This document shows positions 15,947 through 28,098 of a stretch of 64,000 nt of DNA, piece by piece (positions within the stretch are counted from its first letter, which is position 1; the number at the start of each line of letters is the position of its first letter). Under the pieces are notes generated by a model. That model was not told the origin of the DNA. It did not search any database and was given only the letters and a program-made list of their open reading frames with translations. The translations under genes were made by a program, and so were the position numbers. The stretch is from Reichenbachiella sp. (lineage in GTDB: Bacteria; Bacteroidota; Bacteroidia; Cytophagales; Cyclobacteriaceae), in contig NZ_JAWPMM010000001.1 of assembly GCF_033344935.1 (NCBI RefSeq), positions 3,809,501-3,873,500 of the forward strand. Reading direction: 5' to 3'.

Positions 15947-17365
15947 CTATCTAAACCATTTACCCTCCGGCATTTCTGGTTCTATTTGATCTTGCATATC
16001 ACTCCTGTTTTCACTGATCCATTTTTCCATTTTTTGGATTATTTGAGGATTGGACTCGGCCATGTCAACCATTTCTGATGGATCATTTTTCAGATCATAA
16101 AGCTCCCAACTACTTTCTGTGTTATGCCTCAACATTTTCCAATCCCCCATTCTTATGGCTTGTTGAAGTTCATTGGATTGATAAACCATGGCGTCCCAAT
16201 CAAAGGCGGGTAATTCCCAATAAAGTGCTTCATGCCTTAATTGCTCATCTTCATTGCCTAATAAGGTAGGGACGATTGATAGGCCATCAGTACTATTTGG
16301 CACCAAGTCGCTCGCATTTGCCATGTCAGCTAGAGTCGGCATAATATCAGGAAAATAAATAGGCAGCTCACTAACAATCCCAGGGTTTATTTTTCCCGGC
16401 CACTTAACAATAAACGGCACTCTTATTCCGCCCTCGTAAAAGGTATGTTTATACCCCCTAAATGGTTGATTAACAGAAAAATAGGCATCATATTTTTTAC
16501 CTCCACCATTGTCTGAACAGAAAATCACAATCGTATTGTCCTCAATATTCAATTCTTTTAATAGCGACTGAATCTGGCCTAAATCTCTATCAACTCGACT
16601 ATTCATACCTGCATATTCTTTTGCTTCAAGCGGTAAATTCAAAGAATCATATAACAAAAATGAAGCATCATCATTTGGTATTACCGGATTACCAACATCA
16701 TCTGTATGCGGTATCGTCCAAGAGCCGAAGCAAAAAAATTGTCCCTCTTTATTATCTCTAATAAACTGTTTCATTTTTTTCATAATGATGTTCTGAGTAT
16801 AAGATTCCGAACTACTATCTGATGGAATTTCAACTTTCTTGCCATTATTCCATAGATAATCTGTATAATAGAAATGGGCATGTATCTGGTGGTAATACCC
16901 GAAAAACTCATCAAAACCTTGTTTTTCAGGAACGCCGGATGTTCTGACATCACCCAAGCCCCATTTACCAAATCCACCGGTTGTATAACCTTTCGCCTTT
17001 AATATTTCGGCAAAAGTGGTATCCTCATCATTGATCGCAATTCCACCTGTATTACCTCTCAACGAAGTGTGACCAACATGTTGCCCAAGAAGCAAAGAAC
17101 TTCTTGAAGGTGCACAAACAGAACTTCCGGCATACGCTTGTGTAAATTTCATGCCCTCAGCTGCCAACTGATCAATGAAGGGTGTTTGAATTATTTTTCC
17201 TCCATAAGTTCCGGGCACCCCATAGCCCATATCATCAGCCATAATAAAAATGATATTAGGTGGTTTTGTCTCTTGATTCTCAAGATTTCGAGAACTACAA
17301 GAATTCATAAGAACCAAAAAGAGACATACTGCCGTGAAATTGTACAATGTTTTAAAAGTCATCAT
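15947..17365 (-). CDS. S1-family sulfatase lipoprotein
   Basis: A 472-residue exported sulfatase. A lipobox (LMNSC, Cys23) ends the signal peptide. The active-site motif is C84-A-P-S-R (SVCAPSRSSLLLG), so Cys84 would be oxidised to formylglycine by a maturase that is not in this window. The metal-site stretch PNIIFIMADDMGYG is at about 36-49, with FCSDNGGGKKYD and the typical end AMVYQSNELQQAIRMGDWKML. It removes sulfate esters from a glycan in the periplasm. It overlaps the upstream glycosidase gene by 14 bp and is last in the operon. Confidence 0.93.
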   Translation of the reverse strand: MMTFKTLYNFTAVCLFLVLMNSCSSRNLENQETKPPNIIFIMADDMGYGVPGTYGGKIIQTPFIDQLAAEGMKFTQAYAGSSVCAPSRSSLLLGQHVGHTSLRGNTGGIAINDEDTTFAEILKAKGYTTGGFGKWGLGDVRTSGVPEKQGFDEFFGYYHQIHAHFYYTDYLWNNGKKVEIPSDSSSESYTQNIIMKKMKQFIRDNKEGQFFCFGSWTIPHTDDVGNPVIPNDDASFLLYDSLNLPLEAKEYAGMNSRVDRDLGQIQSLLKELNIEDNTIVIFCSDNGGGKKYDAYFSVNQPFRGYKHTFYEGGIRVPFIVKWPGKINPGIVSELPIYFPDIMPTLADMANASDLVPNSTDGLSIVPTLLGNEDEQLRHEALYWELPAFDWDAMVYQSNELQQAIRMGDWKMLRHNTESSWELYDLKNDPSEMVDMAESNPQIIQKMEKWISENRSDMQDQIEPEMPEGKWFR

Positions 17366-19547
17366 TTAATAGTTTTAGGTAATCAAAAGTCAAATTGTTA
17401 AAATCATAATTTTCTTCGTGCAGGTGTTTGATGATTTTTTCATCCTTTTTAAACACAATCCATTTAGGCTTACCTGATTCCCATTCAGCCGAAACTGTCA
17501 GTCCACCCAGTGCTGGAAGATCATAAAATGCTGCGTTTTGCCATTCCTTAGTCATGGCAGGGAATATTCTGATATCATCTTGATGAGATTGTAACATCAT
17601 GTGAATAGGAACAAGTATCAAAGAACTGTATCCGGTTAAGAAATAGGGCTGTTCCAAAACGGGAGCGTTAGTCTCATCAAATATTAATGCCTCTCCCATA
17701 GTAGCTTCAGATTGGTCAATCAGCTTGGTGCATAAATTGGACATCTGAAATGACATTTCTCCATTCCCATATAGTGCTTCAGTCAGAGCAAACCAATTCG
17801 ACACAAAACTGATCATACCTTTTCCTTTCAAATTCCTTTCCCAAGTATTATCCAGCGTATTTCGAACCCTTGCTTTATCTAAATAGGGGATTTGCTCAAT
17901 AGCAGGATAACCAAGATATGCGGCAGCTCGAATTCCGAAATAACCACCCCCTTCTCGTTTCTGAGGATCATCCAAAAACTCTAAATAGTACTTTTCATTT
18001 TGAGGAATAGCCAAAGATTCGACCACCTTCCTCCATTTCTGGCTTAAATCCTTATCCACCCCTTTTTTCTCTGCATATTCTGCTGCGGTCATAAGATTCC
18101 ATCTGGCGGCTAAAACAGCATCCAGAACAGAATTTTCCATTATATTTTCTGATACAGAAAGCAGAGGTGGCAGATAGTAAATTCCACGTTCATTATCCCA
18201 TACTACCAATGAACTCCACAATTCGGCGGTGCCTTTCAAAACAGGATAGGCATACTCGTCTTCAAAGAAAGGATCAGGGTATAGTCTATTTAGAATATGA
18301 AACATGCTAGCCGCAAATCCATCCAACTGTCTTTGCCAATCCCAATGCGAATCGCCTTCATAAACGACATTATCGCCAAAAGCCGTTAACTCATGGCCAA
18401 ATGCCATAGCCAAAGGGCTAAGCGACTCCAGATACGTTTGTTTCCCGCGATCCTGACCCTTATAACTCAGATTATGGGTTCCCTGGAAAGGAAAAATTCT
18501 ATTCACATTCGCTCGCAGTGCTTCAGGCTGATAGTGCCATTGCGCCATTTTATTAGCCTTTTCTCTATGTCCCAGAGAGGCAAAGGCAAGTGTTGACCAC
18601 CCGGCATGTCCATACGTAAAAGCATGCATATCCCAATAAGTAGGAATTGAAAACTGCATTTCGCCAGGTAAAAAATGATCTGCTCCCGCAGTACTCATTA
18701 GAAAATAAAGACTTCGATAAAACCATTTGGCATAATCACTCTCTGGTAAGATGATAGATCCCATCTTATCCCAATCTTTATCTACTACAGCAAGATGTTC
18801 TGCCCTTAACGCCTCTATGGTTTGTTTTTTTGAAACAGCCTCTAATGCAATATTTTGATAATCAGGGTCATCAAATTCTGTGGTAATTGCTAACAATATT
18901 AATGCTTCACCATTGTCGTCCAATTCTAGTGTTACATTCCTTGATTTATTGGCATTTTGAATGCTGGAAGGGATATAGTGACAGGCCGCATATTTGGAAT
19001 ACCCCAGCGTATCATAATTCACCCATGTGCGGAGTTTATTATTCAGTGGGGTACTTTTTTCCGGTAAAGTCAATACCCAATCACGGGAGTCATCCGATAG
19101 ATCCTTTAATCGAAAAACTAATAGGTGTTTATTTGATTTTGAAAAGAAGATTTCAGTTTCATAGCCCACACCGTTCTTCGACTCAACCTTTGTTGTCAGT
19201 ACACCACTTTTTATGTCTAGCACTTGATCAAAGTGTGCATTAACTAATTGCTCATTTTTGAAATGATCAGTCTTGACTAATCGAAAACCATCTAACGGCT
19301 TTCTCCTGATCGAATCTTCCCACAGGTCGGTAAACCATAGTTGGTCGAAACCCAAACCATTTAAATCGACAAGCCCACCCATTTCAGCATTGCCCATAAG
19401 ATATCTTAGGGCTACAGAGTCGTAGGATTCCCGATGAAAATTATATTGCCTTAAAGGCATCTCCTTTCTAACCGGATGTTCCGAAGGCTGTTGACAGGCT
19501 AAAAAGAAAAAAACTAGAGTAGAAAATAATAGATAACCCCTTATCAT
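17352..19547 (-). CDS. GH95/GH65-like (alpha/alpha)6-barrel glycosidase lipoprotein
   Basis: A 731-residue lipoprotein (lipobox FLAC, Cys18). I chose the ATG at 19547, which gives a proper signal peptide; an upstream ATG at 19589 lies beyond a terminator-like hairpin. The N-terminus LMGNAEMGGLVDLNGLGFDQLWF resembles the GH95/GH65 beta-sandwich entry; the middle (PTYWDMHAFTYGHAGWSTLAFASLG) resembles a six-hairpin catalytic domain; and the end RIFPAMTKEWQNAAFYDLPALGGLTVSAEW matches the closing domain of GH95-type enzymes. The exact family and substrate are unsure. It is coupled to the sulfatase by a 14-bp overlap, suggesting both act on one sulfated glycan. Confidence 0.65.
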   Translation of the reverse strand: MIRGYLLFSTLVFFFLACQQPSEHPVRKEMPLRQYNFHRESYDSVALRYLMGNAEMGGLVDLNGLGFDQLWFTDLWEDSIRRKPLDGFRLVKTDHFKNEQLVNAHFDQVLDIKSGVLTTKVESKNGVGYETEIFFSKSNKHLLVFRLKDLSDDSRDWVLTLPEKSTPLNNKLRTWVNYDTLGYSKYAACHYIPSSIQNANKSRNVTLELDDNGEALILLAITTEFDDPDYQNIALEAVSKKQTIEALRAEHLAVVDKDWDKMGSIILPESDYAKWFYRSLYFLMSTAGADHFLPGEMQFSIPTYWDMHAFTYGHAGWSTLAFASLGHREKANKMAQWHYQPEALRANVNRIFPFQGTHNLSYKGQDRGKQTYLESLSPLAMAFGHELTAFGDNVVYEGDSHWDWQRQLDGFAASMFHILNRLYPDPFFEDEYAYPVLKGTAELWSSLVVWDNERGIYYLPPLLSVSENIMENSVLDAVLAARWNLMTAAEYAEKKGVDKDLSQKWRKVVESLAIPQNEKYYLEFLDDPQKREGGGYFGIRAAAYLGYPAIEQIPYLDKARVRNTLDNTWERNLKGKGMISFVSNWFALTEALYGNGEMSFQMSNLCTKLIDQSEATMGEALIFDETNAPVLEQPYFLTGYSSLILVPIHMMLQSHQDDIRIFPAMTKEWQNAAFYDLPALGGLTVSAEWESGKPKWIVFKKDEKIIKHLHEENYDFNNLTFDYLKLLNDDF

Positions 19548-19565
19548 GATCAATAAAAATATTTT

Positions 19566-19595
19566 TGAAGCATGAAACCGTAGTTTCATGCTTCA
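19566..19595 (-). terminator. Perfect 13-bp hairpin between transporter and glycosidase genes
   Basis: TGAAGCATGAAAC and GTTTCATGCTTCA are perfect inverted copies around CGTA. On the minus strand it lies 75 bp after the SSS stop and 19 bp before the glycosidase start. The T-run after it is broken (AAAAATATTTTT), so it could be a weak terminator, an attenuator or an mRNA-stabilising hairpin that sets different expression of the two operon halves. Confidence 0.65.
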
Positions 19596-19670
19596 ATTAA
19601 ATTGAAAAAATTGGGGTATAAAGTATCCGACTGCGATTTTTATGTTGTCGGATTTAATGTCCTATGTTTT

Positions 19671-21284
19671 TTACCAGAACATGGCGTATAACACAGCGGT
19701 AATAATACAAATCGCAAATGCCGCAATATTGAAAATGGGACCGGTTTTGAATAGACCTGCGTTGAGCTCTATTCCTTTCTCATCGTCAGCACCTTTGTTT
19801 TCCATCTGGCTCACTATGGCTATAACTACCATCGTACCCAAGGCCGTCAATCCCATCTGATTCATAAACGGAATACCTGGCACCATTTTCAACCCAACTG
19901 CAATAGGAATAGACAAAATCGCTCCCCATATCGCTGCTTTGTTGGTAGTCTTTTTCCAGAACAATCCCAGAATGAATACAGCCAAAATACCCGGGCTCAC
20001 GATTCCGGTGTACTCCTGAATAAACTGGAATGCCTGATCAATACCACCCAACAACGGAGCCATTACGCAGGCAATTGCCAAGGCTACTCCTGCAGCCAAA
20101 CGACCAGTTGACACCAATTGTTTTTCTGAAGCATTTTTATTGATATACTGCTTGTAAATATCCATAGTGAAGATAGTAGAAGTAGAGTTTAGCATAGAAG
20201 CCAAAGAGGATACTACTGCCGCAGCCAATGCCGCAAAAGCCACACCTTTTAATCCTACAGGCAATAATTGCAACAACCATGGGTAAGCCTTATCCGAAGC
20301 CCCTGCTCCTGGAAGGTTCATTTGTCCAGCTTCTCCAAGTCGTGCCATAATCTCAGGATCATTTACCATCACATAAGCCGCGATACCTGGAATAACTACA
20401 ATAAATGGAATGATCAATTTCAATCCAGCCGCCAGTGCAATACCTTTTTGAGATTCTTCTAATGACTTGGCTGCCAAAGTTCTTTGGATAATGTATTGGT
20501 TGAATCCCCAGTAGTAGATGTTGGCTACCCACATACCACCTACAAGTACCCAGATACCCGGTAGGTTTTTGAATTCAGGATTTGATTCGTCTAATATCAT
20601 GTGGAAGCTATCAGGTGCTGCTTTGAGCAAATGATTGAAACCGGCCATTACGCCTGCGCCATCAGATACTACGTCTAGCGCCAAGTAAGTAGTTACTAAT
20701 CCGCCAAGCACCAAGAATACTACTTGAATTACGTCAGTCCAGGCCACAGCAGATAAACCGCCGTAAAGCGAATAAGCCGCAGCGAAAAGGCCCAATCCAA
20801 TCACTCCATACATCATTGGGATACCCATGATCGTCTCTAATGCAAGCGACCCTAGATACAATACCGAGCTGAGGTTTACGAACACATACAAAGCAATCCA
20901 AAAGACCGCCAAAATGGTTTTAAGGTTGGTACTGAATCGTTTCTCTACAAATTCAGGAATGGTATAAAGCCCTTTTTCAATAAAAATGGGAAGGAAATAT
21001 TTTCCGACAATGATCAACGTGATCGCTGCCATCCATTCGTAAGAAGCAATGGCTAATCCCAAAGCAAACCCGGATCCCGACATCCCAATAAACTGCTCAG
21101 CAGAGATATTGGCTGCAATCAAGGAGGCTCCGATCGCCCACCATGGCAGTGATTTCCCCGCCAAGAAATAGTCTTCGGCATTTTTTTCATGTCCCTTTTT
21201 GTCCCGAGACACAAATAAGCCAACGCCCAGAATGACTGCACAGTAGGCAGCAAAAATGATAAAATCTAAGGTTGAAAAATTCAT
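19671..21284 (-). CDS. Sodium/sugar symporter (SSS family, SglT-like)
   Basis: A 537-residue inner-membrane protein with about 14 TM segments. The signature AEDYFLAGKSLPWWAIGASLIAANISAEQFIGMSGSGF is that of Na+/glucose or Na+/galactose SSS transporters (vSGLT/SglT), followed by YSLYGGLSAVAWTDVIQV and the AALAAAVVSSLASMLNSTSTIFTMDIY Na+-site helix. It probably imports a monosaccharide released by the neighbouring glycosidases; galM next to it points to galactose or glucose. The start lies 1 bp after the galM stop, so the two are translationally linked. Confidence 0.92.
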   Translation of the reverse strand: MNFSTLDFIIFAAYCAVILGVGLFVSRDKKGHEKNAEDYFLAGKSLPWWAIGASLIAANISAEQFIGMSGSGFALGLAIASYEWMAAITLIIVGKYFLPIFIEKGLYTIPEFVEKRFSTNLKTILAVFWIALYVFVNLSSVLYLGSLALETIMGIPMMYGVIGLGLFAAAYSLYGGLSAVAWTDVIQVVFLVLGGLVTTYLALDVVSDGAGVMAGFNHLLKAAPDSFHMILDESNPEFKNLPGIWVLVGGMWVANIYYWGFNQYIIQRTLAAKSLEESQKGIALAAGLKLIIPFIVVIPGIAAYVMVNDPEIMARLGEAGQMNLPGAGASDKAYPWLLQLLPVGLKGVAFAALAAAVVSSLASMLNSTSTIFTMDIYKQYINKNASEKQLVSTGRLAAGVALAIACVMAPLLGGIDQAFQFIQEYTGIVSPGILAVFILGLFWKKTTNKAAIWGAILSIPIAVGLKMVPGIPFMNQMGLTALGTMVVIAIVSQMENKGADDEKGIELNAGLFKTGPIFNIAAFAICIITAVLYAMFW

Positions 21285-21285
21285 A

Positions 21286-22236
21286 TTAGTTATTTAGTAG
21301 TTTGTATTTGATGCCAAATGTCATTGACACCTCTTGTTTTGGTTCTAATTTGATCAAGCCATGCCCCGTATTGAATGCATTGGGTGGACAAGTCACTGGC
21401 TCAACAGCAATACTTTTTCTAGAAGGAGGCGTATAGATTTGAAAGTATTTGTATCTCCCAACCTCACTCTCCTGGCAAATTTCGATTTCAATACCTTGCT
21501 TTTGGTCACGCAAAAAGACTTGATATTCTCCATTTTCGTGTACTTCAAAGCAATCGTCCAAGGCTTTACCAGCCAATGAAGACTCTTCTTCAAAGCCATG
21601 CTCATTCGAAAGCGTATTGCCTACGTTTGAGCTCAATCGCTTAGCAGGCCCCATTTCCAAATCAATTTGATCTAAATCTTCGAATTGAAAATAAGGATGC
21701 CAGCCATCACCCAAAGGCAATGTCTCACTACCTGTGTTTTGAATCTGTGTATGAAATTTTACGCCGCTGCCATCCATGGTATAAGTCAAAAGGAGCTCAT
21801 ATGGGAATGGATAGCCCAAATCAGTTCCTTTATACACATATCTTAATTTCAACATGGCTCCAGCTTCATTAGCAGATTGACCGACTATTTCAAACGGTCT
21901 ATTGTGTAGTAGTGCATGCAAGCTATTGTTAGTCGGTAGGTCATTAATCCCCAACTGATAGGATTTACCCTCAAATTCGTATTTTCCGTCAGGAATCCGA
22001 TTTGGATATGGAGATAGCTTACAACCTTTATATGCCGTATGATGATCATGAATTATTTCATTTTCAGATCGATAGCCATCAATTACAGAAGCCATGTTTC
22101 CCTCCGAGTTCCTCACCACCAAATCATTAATTCCTGCTCCAAAATCAGTTAGTATTTCAATGTACTCCTGAGTATTTTCATTAACCAAACGAATGGCCTT
22201 GAAATTCCCAAGTTTAATTTCTTGAATGCTAAACAC
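21286..22236 (-). CDS. galM: Aldose 1-epimerase
   Basis: A 316-residue galactose-mutarotase-like protein. His180 (GDGWHPYF) and Glu279 (AVEPVTCPPNAFNTG) match the catalytic acid and base of GalM; the NRIPDGKYEFEGKSYQLGIND and LHALLHNRPFE stretches are also typical. It interconverts alpha and beta anomers of aldoses, which feeds sugar kinases or the SSS transporter 1 bp downstream. No signal peptide, so cytoplasmic. First gene of the galM-SSS-GH-sulfatase operon. Confidence 0.9.
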   Translation of the reverse strand: MFSIQEIKLGNFKAIRLVNENTQEYIEILTDFGAGINDLVVRNSEGNMASVIDGYRSENEIIHDHHTAYKGCKLSPYPNRIPDGKYEFEGKSYQLGINDLPTNNSLHALLHNRPFEIVGQSANEAGAMLKLRYVYKGTDLGYPFPYELLLTYTMDGSGVKFHTQIQNTGSETLPLGDGWHPYFQFEDLDQIDLEMGPAKRLSSNVGNTLSNEHGFEEESSLAGKALDDCFEVHENGEYQVFLRDQKQGIEIEICQESEVGRYKYFQIYTPPSRKSIAVEPVTCPPNAFNTGHGLIKLEPKQEVSMTFGIKYKLLNN

Positions 22237-22551
22237 AATGCAATATTTACCGATTCACCCCGGCAATGGGATTAGATATATTTCAAAATGGGGGGAGATT
22301 TATTTCAATCGTTCTGGGGGGACGGCTAAACTCACCAAAATCGAGCTTATTTCAAAATTGAATTAAAAAATTTGATAGCAATCCAACCAAAAATGATCAC
22401 ATCTCCACTCCCGTCCATCTGGACTAATGGGCAATATACAGGATATATTATTAAACGTATAATTTACATTTAATAAAATTAAAGGATACCTATATGGAAA
22501 AAGTCTATTTATACATTTATACCATTTGTCTTACCCAGACAAAAGTGAATT
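22237..22551. other. 315-bp spacer between galM and lysA; no gene seen
   Basis: AT-rich DNA (especially 22440-22530) holding the expected upstream region of galM on the minus strand. I find neither a clear TAnnTTTG box for galM nor the TGTAGAGGT pair that marks the four PUL promoters. There is a GGGGGG run pair (22292-22320). No terminator is evident for lysA. Confidence 0.5.
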
Positions 22552-23805
22552 CTAGTCAATGATAATCTGATTTCGAATGAGGTCTTCATAATTGTCGCGT
22601 TTCCTTACCAAATGTGCTTCACTGTCAACAACAAATACCTCCGCTGGTCTAAATCTGGAATTGTAATTGGATGCCATGCTGTAGCCGTAAGCTCCGGCGC
22701 TATTGATGGCCAGAAGATCGCCTTCTTTGGTCTCTGGCAACACACGATCTACGGCAAAATTGTCTATCTCACAGATATTACCGACCACGGTATATTTTTG
22801 TTGATCGCCTTGTGGATTGCTTGTATTTACAATCTCGTGATAAGCACCATACATCATCGGGCGGATCAGTTGATTGAAGCCACTGTCAATTCCTACAAAC
22901 TCCGTCCCGCCATTGCGCTTGCGCACGACACATCTGGATAGCAAATGGCCAGCGTTTCCCACCAGAAAACGGCCCGGCTCGAACCACAACTGCAGCTTGC
23001 GGCCGTACTTTTCGCAAAAAGCAGTAAACTCCACATCCAACTGCTTGCCTAGCTCCACCACGTCGATTACCTCATTACCATCTCCTACATCTACTTTGAT
23101 TCCTCCACCAAAGTCGATGAAATCCAATTTCTCGAATTGCATGGCGATGTCGAAAACGGCCTTTGCTCCGTTGATAAAAATTTCTGGGCTCATGATCACC
23201 GAACTCGAGTGTATGTGAATGCCATCGATATGTAGATCGTATTGAGACTCAAGAGCTTTCACATCATCAATCTGATCCAAGGAAATACCAAATTTCGATT
23301 GCTTGTGCCACCAATCCACTTTGTCCGTGTTCGATTGCGCCGCTATCTGTGGATTGAGCCGGATGCAGACTGGTACAGAGCCACCATATTTTTTAGCGAA
23401 TTTTTCCAAATTGGACAGATTCTCAATATTGATTTTCACACCCAACTCCACTGCTTGCTCGATTTCAGAAAAATCCACACAATTCGGTGTGAACACAATA
23501 TCATTAGGCTGATAGCCAACAGTCAATCCCATCTGAATTTCGGATATGGAGACGGTATCCAGGCCTGTGCCTTGTTTGAGCAGATACTTCATTACACTCA
23601 TGTTGGTCAGTGCCTTGCAGGCGTATTTCACCTTCAGGTCTACACTACTGAACCCCTGTCGAAAGCGATCCAGATGCTCCTTAATTTCATCAGCGTCGTA
23701 CACGTATAGTGGTGTCCCGAACTTTTCTGCTAAACCTTCTACGGGAATATTTTGAATCTTATAAGTATTGTTTTCCAATTTCATGGCAGTTGCTATTTTG
23801 GTCAT
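22552..23805 (-). CDS. lysA: Diaminopimelate decarboxylase
   Basis: A 417-residue fold-III PLP enzyme making L-lysine from meso-diaminopimelate. PLP Lys64 lies in VKYACKALTN; IHIHSSSV, IDFGGGI (glycine-rich phosphate loop), FEPGRFLVGNAG and GNICEIDNFAVDRVLP with AGAYGYSMASNYNSR complete the family pattern. Length is standard. I keep the first ATG because it overlaps the thrB stop as ATGA (4 bp), which implies coupling; an internal Met at residue 8 is possible. It is an amino-acid gene embedded between two sugar operons. Confidence 0.95.
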   Translation of the reverse strand: MTKIATAMKLENNTYKIQNIPVEGLAEKFGTPLYVYDADEIKEHLDRFRQGFSSVDLKVKYACKALTNMSVMKYLLKQGTGLDTVSISEIQMGLTVGYQPNDIVFTPNCVDFSEIEQAVELGVKINIENLSNLEKFAKKYGGSVPVCIRLNPQIAAQSNTDKVDWWHKQSKFGISLDQIDDVKALESQYDLHIDGIHIHSSSVIMSPEIFINGAKAVFDIAMQFEKLDFIDFGGGIKVDVGDGNEVIDVVELGKQLDVEFTAFCEKYGRKLQLWFEPGRFLVGNAGHLLSRCVVRKRNGGTEFVGIDSGFNQLIRPMMYGAYHEIVNTSNPQGDQQKYTVVGNICEIDNFAVDRVLPETKEGDLLAINSAGAYGYSMASNYNSRFRPAEVFVVDSEAHLVRKRDNYEDLIRNQIIID

Positions 23806-24740
23806 CGGACCATTTTCATAATTTCATTTTCGTTGTCTCGCATCCACTGGGTGCGACGCATAAGTTCCAGTACACGTTCGTATTGCACTTGGTTGGGTAC
23901 ATGAATCAGTTCATTTCTCAGGTGCCAGCTCAGCATGCCATGGCTGCCCCACTGCATGTAATGCGGCAAGGAACTCCACTCTTCTTCGGTCATTTGGCGA
24001 TGTGAATTGTAGCCATTGAGGAAAGCTCTGAACAAATCAGACTTTAGCTCGTTATCAACAAAACAGAAACCATTGATAGTCATGCCTACATCAAACATGA
24101 GCTGGTCGCTGCAAGCCTCTTCGAAATCGATGATTGCGACCAAGTCATTGCCATTGTAAATCGTATTGTTGGGGAATAGATCTCCGTGTACAATTCCTCT
24201 CGGTAAGGATGTATCAAGGTTTTCTAATAGGTAGTCCGTTTGCTCTTTAAAATACCCGAATACTTCAGGCATGGGATTTTGGCTTTCGCCAAATTCTGAA
24301 ACCAGTTGTTGGCAATTATCCAGATGAACGGCATTCTTCTTTTCCAACCCAGTGGTGAGAGAAATCAAACTCAACTTTCCTACTTCCTCACCCATCTGAT
24401 AGGCCACGGTTTCGCTCAGATCTGGCTCGGTTCCTACTTTGAATTCGTAGAGCATCACGAAATGCTTGTCAGACTTTTGGATATACGTCCCTGATTTATC
24501 GGCTATCGGGAAGGCCGTTTTGATACCCGCCTTTTTCAATGCTTCCATCAAGCGGACTTCGTATTCCAACAGGTGTAACGGTTGCTGTTTGCAGATGCGA
24601 TACAGTATAGGGCCTTGCTCCGTGATTACTTTTAGGTTTTCATTGGCATAGCCTTGGGTGAGGGTTTCTATGCCAAGCACCTGCCCGAGGTCGTAGCCCT
24701 GCATTACTTCTGCTATCGTTTGTTGCAATGTTTCTTTCAT
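23802..24740 (-). CDS. thrB: Homoserine kinase, type II (APH fold)
   Basis: A 312-residue aminoglycoside-phosphotransferase-fold kinase. GYANENLKVIT at the start, the Brenner motif HGDLFPNN (preceded by LPRGIV) and the metal-binding IDFEEACSDQLMFDVGMTINGFCF are diagnostic of the type II homoserine kinase branch. It phosphorylates homoserine on the way to threonine. A sugar-kinase role of the same fold (such as N-acetylhexosamine kinase) is less likely because of the FEEACSDQLMFDV region and because it overlaps lysA by 4 bp, another aspartate-family gene. Confidence 0.82.
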   Translation of the reverse strand: MKETLQQTIAEVMQGYDLGQVLGIETLTQGYANENLKVITEQGPILYRICKQQPLHLLEYEVRLMEALKKAGIKTAFPIADKSGTYIQKSDKHFVMLYEFKVGTEPDLSETVAYQMGEEVGKLSLISLTTGLEKKNAVHLDNCQQLVSEFGESQNPMPEVFGYFKEQTDYLLENLDTSLPRGIVHGDLFPNNTIYNGNDLVAIIDFEEACSDQLMFDVGMTINGFCFVDNELKSDLFRAFLNGYNSHRQMTEEEWSSLPHYMQWGSHGMLSWHLRNELIHVPNQVQYERVLELMRRTQWMRDNENEIMKMVR

Positions 24741-24786
24741 TTTTCTAATAACTAGATCATCTAGTGTATTCTGTTTTTATCATTTG

Positions 24787-24810
24787 GTTGTTGGTCTTGT
24801 GACCAACAAC
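24787..24810. repeat. Perfect 10-bp hairpin GTTGTTGGTC / GACCAACAAC
   Basis: An inverted repeat around TTGT, 47 bp upstream of thrB. A partial copy (AACAACGG) recurs at about 24826-24834. It could be an operator or structure in the leader of thrB-lysA. No T-run follows on either strand. Confidence 0.5.
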
Positions 24811-24890
24811 GGCGATGGTTTTTTGACTAACAACGGTTGAAGGGTTTCAAATCCCCCTAGCCCCCTTTTTCTAAGGGGGAAAAAGGACCC

Positions 24891-24969
24891 GTCATATCGA
24901 CTGGAAGGAGATATCCCCTTCGACAGTGCAGACCGCTGGGGACTTCTCCCCTTTTGGGTCGAAGTGACG
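24891..24969. repeat. Palindromic intergenic repeat (GTCATATCGA...TCGAAGTGAC)
   Basis: It starts GTCATATCGACTGGAAGGAG and ends GGGTCGAAGTGAC, with inner arms AGATATCCCC and GGGGACTTCTCC. It belongs with the copies at 1878, 7026 and 10003. A separate CCCCCTAG...CTAAGGGGG hairpin lies at about 24853-24880. The spacer separates lacZ-type GH2 from thrB. Confidence 0.65.
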
Positions 24970-24990
24970 TGATCTTTCAAACAGCCTTCA

Positions 24991-28098
<3,108 letters not shown>

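Noticed and set aside
15947-17365. Sulfatase maturase in the window
   Set aside because: I looked for an FGE-like or radical-SAM maturase near the sulfatase and found none; it must be elsewhere.
23802-24740. Sugar kinase for the PUL instead of thrB
   Set aside because: The residues around the Brenner and metal motifs fit type II homoserine kinase, and it is coupled to lysA.
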